Source of the DNA: Phoronis australis
Lineage: Eukaryota; Phoronida; Phoronidae
DNA: 64,000 nucleotides
Assembly: GCA_002633005.1 (NCBI GenBank)
Contig: NMRA01000024.1
Location: 1,207,903 to 1,271,902, forward strand
Direction of reading: 5' to 3'
The position numbers and the translations under genes are program-made. The first letter of the stretch is position 1, and each line of letters opens with the position of its first letter. Shown in pieces: positions 58,313 through 64,000 of this stretch. Under the pieces are notes generated by a model, which saw nothing but the letters and a program-made list of their open reading frames with translations, did not search any database and had not been told where the DNA came from.

Positions 58313-59969
58313 CTAGCTGGAATTCTGCACTGACATCCTACATTCTTGGGCACCACAATCCAACAATCTTTGCTTAAATTCTGATATGAGTAAATCAACA
58401 TTTCCCCGTCCACTTATCCATACCTCCCCAAACCCGTATCTGAATAAAATATCTTTAACTGCAATGGCCCAATTTGTTCGCCCTCTTTCACTGTATTCCC
58501 GCAGCATCCTGTAACTTTTCTTTGGGTACCTAAGGTTATTCATCTGTAGAATTTTGGTCCAGTAGTTTATTGGTCTGCACAAGTATTTCATAGGTAATAA
58601 ATGCCTACCGCATTCCTCTCTAGCCATAACGTTACTTGTTTTCTTTGGGACACCAGCAACCCATTTACAGAAATCATTGTGAATACTTTCCATGTCTTTC
58701 GAATATATGGTACCCCATATCTCGGGACCGTATAACAGTATAGGAGCTACCATACAATCAAACAATTGAAAACATACATGTGGGGAGCTACACTTCACTT
58801 TGGTTAAACATGCTTTTAACATGTCCATTGGTTTTTTAGCTTGCAAAGCTAATATTCTACAATTTTTATTCAATTTTAATGTGCAAGAAAATGTCACACC
58901 AAGATACTTGTAATGAGATTTCGTTTCTACCAATTTCTTATTGTAAAACAACTTTTCCTGTGCCGATAGAGTCCCACCTCGCCTGAAGACAACAATGTTA
59001 TTTTGTCTTATCAAGATTAACACAAAGACTCCAATCCACACATTAATTATGCAATACATCTAATTTTCTCTAAAGCCCGGGCACTGTGTAAGCACTAAAT
59101 TGTCTGCAAAAAGTAACGAACTTAATTCGCAATCATCACACTTGATACCTCGACCTCCATTTTCTTTGACCTCTGACACCAACCCGCTTACAAAAAACGA
59201 GAATAACCAAGGACTCAGTATGCACCCTTATTTCACTCCTCTCTTACATTTAAAATAGGGTCACGCAAGATTTCACTTCAGCATAAATATTCCTCAGGAG
59301 ATTGAACATTTTTCCGCGGAGATTATTTTTTAACAAACAATAAAACAGACGTGTAGTTTCCAGACTGTCAAACGCCTTACTAAAGTCCACAGAGGCACAG
59401 TACATTTCCCACCTCTTTTTGATAAATTTCTACTGGCCAAAGCTTATAGAACAAAAATGTTATCCAGGGTCGAATAACCGGCCCTAAATCCGGCTTTTTC
59501 CTCAGGGATACATTGTATTGCATCGGACCACTAAATTAGCCTTTTGTTTAATATTGATGTAAACAGCTTGCTTATGCTATCAATTAAAGAAATTCACCTG
59601 TGATTAATCGGGTTATTTTTTGACCCCTTTCTTGTAGATGGGAACGATTATACACTTTCTCCAGTTCTCCGGAAATTTGCCTGTCGCTAGTACCTTGTTG
59701 AATAGTTTGCCTAATAATTCAAGGATGTTATCGGTCAGTGATTTGAAGAGTTCGTTTGGAATATCATCTTCTCCAGGGGTTTTATTGTTTTTAAGTTTAT
59801 TTATTGCCTGATTGATTTCGGACATTTCGATTTCCATATTAAGTTGTACCAGGATTTCATCGCCAGGTGTGTTGGCACATTCATTGCAGCTTTCCTCATG
59901 CTCTCGTTTTTCGTCCAACACATTATTAAGGAATTCCCAGCTGTTTTCCCGTACAGGCTCAGTGTTCAA
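58313..59969 (-). pseudogene. LINE reverse transcriptase remnant with FADN box
   Basis: 59969-59613 holds the RT fingers region (KNNKTPGEDDIPNELFKSL, FPENWRKCIIVPIYKKG). The catalytic box at 59099-59110 reads F-A-D-N, not F/Y-A-D-D, so the second metal-binding Asp is lost. 59059-58313 holds VVFRRGG, YKYLGVTF and GPEIWG, typical of the thumb and C-terminal region. Confidence 0.8.
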
Positions 59970-60335
59970 AAGTTTTTCAAAATAGTTTTACCATTCGTTC
60001 GACGAAATGTCCGCTTGTTGAACATGATTCGGATGTATAATTGACTTCACGTTTGACCAGAATTTGCTTGGATCTCTCACTGAATCACACAAACAAGTTC
60101 TTTTCCATCTGTTCGCTATAGTTCTTATTCTCTCACGACAAGTTTCCTTAAATTGGCTTTTCGTATCAGTATAATCACCTAGCGTATCCATACACTTTGC
60201 GGATCTGAAAAGTTTCAATAAATTATGTTTTTCTATTTTCTTTTGCTCTCAATCGTTGTCGAACCAACTTAGCTGTTGCCTATTCACTGCGGGGTTACTA
60301 CTTATTTTCATGTCAGCGCCGCAAGCGTGAAATAA

Positions 60336-61330
60336 TTAATTTATTAAATTAACTACTTTGTTTATATCCATATCAATGAGTGAAGATATTTGGGACAATT
60401 CGTCGATGGTGTCAACGCTGCCCAGTCTATCCTTAGATTGATGTGACCGCCACTTGAGTCGGTGTAATGGGGTCGTTCTGACTCTAGTGTTCGAGGCGTC
60501 GGTATTAGCTTTCAAATGTTTTAGATGACGTAGAGTACGCATGATAGGGAGATGGTACGACCCATTGTAATTTAATACTTCAAAGCCATAAGTATATTCG
60601 AACAGAGATGAGTCGGCAATAACATAGTCAATTGTGCTGCATCCTCGAGTGGACACGAAAAAATAGTTTCCTTCTCTGTCCGAGGGGTATCTACCGTTAA
60701 CTATGTGCGTACCATATATTACGCAAAATTTGGCAAGTTCTTTGCCGAAGTAATCAGATTTCGCATCTTGGTTGTTTCTTGGTTTTTCAAAATTATTTTG
60801 GATAAAACAATAGTCGCTATTGTTAAGGACACTGATGTGCATGGCATCTTCATCTGGAATGTAGTCTCTGAATGTTCCTGTCTTTGAATTAAAGTCACCT
60901 GTCAAAATAACCCGTGACTGGTAAAATTTTCCATTACTCTTTAAGCAGGTAAACTCATCCTCGAGAAGATCAACACCGCAGTCAAAATTGCTGTGGCTGT
61001 AGTATGCTGACCCTTCAGGGGGGAGATAAGTAAAACCTATTGTAGCATCTGGCTTGACTGTGCCAGCATACTAATCTTTGAGATACAAATACACACTGTC
61101 TCCCACATTCTCACAGATGCGAGTTATTTTGTTTCCTAAATTGTTCTTTACCATCACTGTCACTCCACCAGATGCTTTGCTGTTCTGTATATTTCGTACT
61201 GACGTAAACGTGAAATAATTTTCGCTGAATTCATACTCTGATCTTGCTAGTGATTCAATGAATCCTATGAGGTCATAGTTTCTAATTACTTTTTTTAATT
61301 TCTCCTTTGTTTGGTCGTAGCTTACTTTCT
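60336..61330 (-). pseudogene. LINE endonuclease (EEP) remnant
   Basis: The order SEYEFSENYFTF, KASGGVTVMVK, ENVGDSVYLYL, then a TAG near 61073, and after a frame break LTGDFNSKTG, YFGKELAKFC, NGRYPSD, STIDYVIAD matches the apurinic-type endonuclease of CR1/L2 LINEs. Confidence 0.8.
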
Positions 61331-61744
61331 ACCCCCCTATGTTCCATTATCCAATCCTCATTTATCTTGTCATTGTTTAACATTGGTTATTATCCTCTTC
61401 ATTTGTCTCCGTTCTATCTCTGAAGATGTATCTATTCTCGCTGCAGGCAACTTTGCCTACATGACCGTCATTCAGTTACATTTTCCTGTTATGGTAAAGC
61501 TTGTCGAATTTTACTTCTGCTTCTATAAAATTATCATCTCTTAAGAACTGCCATGACTTTGATATAGCGACACGAACTTTCATGCTGAAGTCTTCAGCTA
61601 CTGAGAATTGTGTTTCACTCCTTAATTTCCTTTGGCCTTTTAAGATTTGCGACTTGTCTTCGAATGGATCCATCTTTGCGATTGGCCGAAGTTTACTAGG
61701 GTTCTTGCATCCAACCCTATGGGCCCGGTCAATCTTTACGCTCC

Positions 61745-64000
61745 AGTTGCAAGTACTGCCTGACCAACCACCCTCCCAGAAACTGCCCTGCTTTTGGAGC
61801 AACCTGTGAGGCATGTGAACAAAGAAACCATTTCACTATTGCCTGTAAAGCTGAACAGTTTAAACAATCGACGCAGATCCTCATCACGAAAACGGGGCAG
61901 CCAGAATAGAAACCGACGGTCATCGAGTCGCCATAGCGGTCAAAGAAAGCAAAAGGAATGCACTGCATTGAAAGAAGCGACAGTGAGCAACAAACCAACC
62001 AGACCCCATTGGACTGCGGCTCAGTAGAAGTACACGAGACGACAATAAATGTTTCTTGAGAGTCAATAATAGCCAAACTAGACATCAGACAACCAAGAAT
62101 TTCGAGACGAGTTACACTGAGGGTAAAAGCAGACACTGGTGCCAATAGAAACCTGCTTCCTATGCGATGTCTCAAACAGATGTATCCATACGAGAAGGAG
62201 TAATTCAGAGTTCCAACGTCAAGTTGTCTGCTTTTCATGGCGCACTGATAAAACAATTTGGACACCTTGACCTACCACTTCGTTTCGATGGATCTGATTG
62301 GAACACCTATCGTTTTTACATCTACGAGACTGATTACTCAGCTATATTGACTTGCGACGCTTCAGAAAAGCTTGTTATCGTGAGTGTAAAAGACAGTGTC
62401 AACATTTCTGCAATGAGTGATAAGCCAGACAACACAGTGATCCCCATACCTAGCAAATGCGTACTCCAAGAATTGTATCCAGATAGGTTCATTGGGCATT
62501 GGTGACCTGCCTGGAGCGTGCTACACAGAGCTCAAGAAAGACGCTGAACTCCTGGTCACACCACCACGTAAATACCCAGTACACTTGAAGGAAGAAATCT
62601 GCAACAAACCCGTGGAAATGGAGCAAATGGGTGTCATAGCCAAGTGCGATGACGATGAAGCTTCAGAGTGGGTCAACGCCCTTGCATTCTCACGTAAATC
62701 CAGTGGAGAACTAAGAGTTTGTTTGGACCCAAGAAAGCTAAACATTGCTATAAAGAGAACTTACCACAAAATACCCACCTTGGACGAAATAAGCCATCAG
62801 CTGTCAGGATCAGTTGTGTACTCCAAACTAGATGCCAGACATGGATATTGAGGTATTAAGCTCACCACAAGTAGCAGGCTGAAGAAGATTGCGAGAGCAG
62901 AAGGGTTATTATTTCGGTTGGAAATATGTGGCATACGGAAAGATAACGTATCGTTCTTTGGATCTATCTGGACAAAAGACGAATAAAACCAGATCCACAA
63001 AAATGCGACAACAATGCCAACAAACCTGAACCAACATCAGCAGCTGAACTGTCAAGTTGTCTGGGTTTGATTCAATGTCTCAGTCCCTACATACCACAGC
63101 TGTCAAGTAAAATACAGATCCTTAGACAGTTGATCAAGAAGAATGCTCCGTGGGAATGTACAGTTGAGTGCAAAGAAGCATTCGATTCGGTCAAACAAGC
63201 AATCAGCAAAGATATGCTACTGAGATATTTTGATCCTTGATTACCAGTAGAAATTGAAGTCGATGCGTCAATGCAAGGATTGGGTGCAGCGCTAACACAA
63301 CATGGCCGACCAGTTGCTTTTGCTTAAAAGAGACTGATTGTAGCCGAGACAAACTACGCTAACATTGAACGAAAATTACTGAGTGTTGTGTTCGGACTGG
63401 AGTACTTCCACTGTTATGTCTATGGAAAACCTGTAACACTATTCAGTAACCGTAAACTACTCCAATACATCAGTGTCAAGCATTTGAGTCAGGTTCCACC
63501 CCTCGTGCAACGGATGTTACTATGCATACGACCATACGAAATGGACATTTAGTACCGTCCAGGCAAAGAGATGGTTTATGCTAATTATCTGTCAAGAATA
63601 GCACCATCACATGGAACAGTCATTGTACATCTACATGACCCAGATATCTGAACCTCATCTTGCACGCGTCAAAGCTTCGACCCTGTCAGATATAGAGCTT
63701 TCAGTACTGCGTGAGCAAGTAGTACTCGGATAACCACAATATGCTTAACTGGTACCAAAGATGATCAGAACATATTGGTCGATGCGAGATTTCATATCAG
63801 TTGAAGATGGTGTGCTTTCCACTGGAAAGCGACTGATTGTTCCCAATAACATGAGACAACAATATCTAGAGCGAATACATACAGGTCACCCTAGTATTAC
63901 GAAGTCCCAGCAGCGAGCTATAGAAAGCCTGTACTGGCCCCACATGACTCCTGTTATTGAGCAACTTATCAAGGACTGCAAACCCTGTTTGGAAAATACT
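61745..64000 (+). mobile_element. Gypsy-type LTR retrotransposon, degenerate, runs off the right edge
   Basis: In order: a nucleocapsid knuckle (61748-61850, CKYCLTNHPPRNCPAFG then CEACEQRNHF), a protease with D-T-G-A at 62132-62143, an RT start (62492-62851; PVEMEQMGVI, SSGELRVCLDPRKLN, YSKLDARHGY), a deletion removing the RT catalytic core, RNase H (63250-63620; VEIEVDAS, LGAALTQ, then SNRKLL where TDHKPL is usual), and the integrase zinc-binding HHCC region at 63850-64000 (IHTGHPSITKSQQ, DCKPC). Several stop codons (near 62028, 63238, 63326, 63550) show it is dead. No LTR lies within the window. Old element; non-functional. Confidence 0.85.

Larger units (their letters stand above)
58099..61740 (-). 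mobile_element. LINE of L2/CR1-like type, degenerate
   Basis: Minus strand, 5' to 3': ORF1 C-terminal piece (IDRAHRVG..RPIAKM, near 61735-61540), endonuclease (about 61330-60336; SGGVTVMV, TGDFNSKTG, DYVIAD), linker, reverse transcriptase start (INKLKNNKTPGEDDIPNELF near 59810; PIYKKG near 59625), catalytic box near 59100, and a C-terminal part (58313-59059; YKYLGVTF) ending with a worn Cys/His-like segment at about 58150. There are several frameshifts and at least one stop in the endonuclease. The 5' part is cut off at about 61741 by the Gypsy element. Confidence 0.85.

Overview
This is a window of animal nuclear DNA, AT-rich with long introns and many decayed mobile elements. GT..AG exons, two animal gene families, several LINE clades, a tRNA-type SINE, foldback elements and a Gypsy element point to a marine-type invertebrate. 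LIN54 is close enough to the vertebrate protein to make a deuterostome attractive, but the species cannot be fixed from sequence alone. There is a run of N at 23702-23761 and a single N at 14809.

Left part (about 0.8-15.5 kb, + strand): a nearly complete LIN54 gene, the DNA-binding subunit of the MuvB/DREAM cell-cycle repressor. Twelve exons can be joined in phase: a possible 6-codon first exon, a long Ser/Thr/Pro-rich exon, exons with the [11 protein letters not shown] block and the tandem CXC cysteine-rich domains, and a C-terminal helical domain. Its introns hold tandem duplications. One is a ~450-bp repeat array carrying several CTCF-like motifs, all in the same orientation.

Middle (15.5-28 kb): intergenic or 3' UTR DNA with a MITE-like element, a tRNA-derived SINE bounded by a 14-bp target-site duplication, microsatellites, a dispersed inverted repeat (R element) and an assembly gap.

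28-48 kb: a cluster of three SLC52-type riboflavin transporter paralogues. Copy A (+) is complete in two exons but has a one-base frameshift. Copy C (-) is a truncated pseudogene. Copy B (+) has an intact 423-codon first exon, but its last exon is not seen in the window. C and B are head to head. Matching promoter regions, upstream blocks and introns show these are segmental duplications, and comparing them places several insertions (a TG/TATG microsatellite, a LINE, foldback elements) on one copy or the other.

48-64 kb: mostly transposable elements. They are a foldback element, a Jockey/R1-like LINE without its reverse transcriptase, a dispersed element with another element nested in it, an L2/CR1-like LINE with an altered catalytic motif, and a decayed Gypsy element that runs off the right edge. 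No intact host gene was recognised after 47.3 kb.
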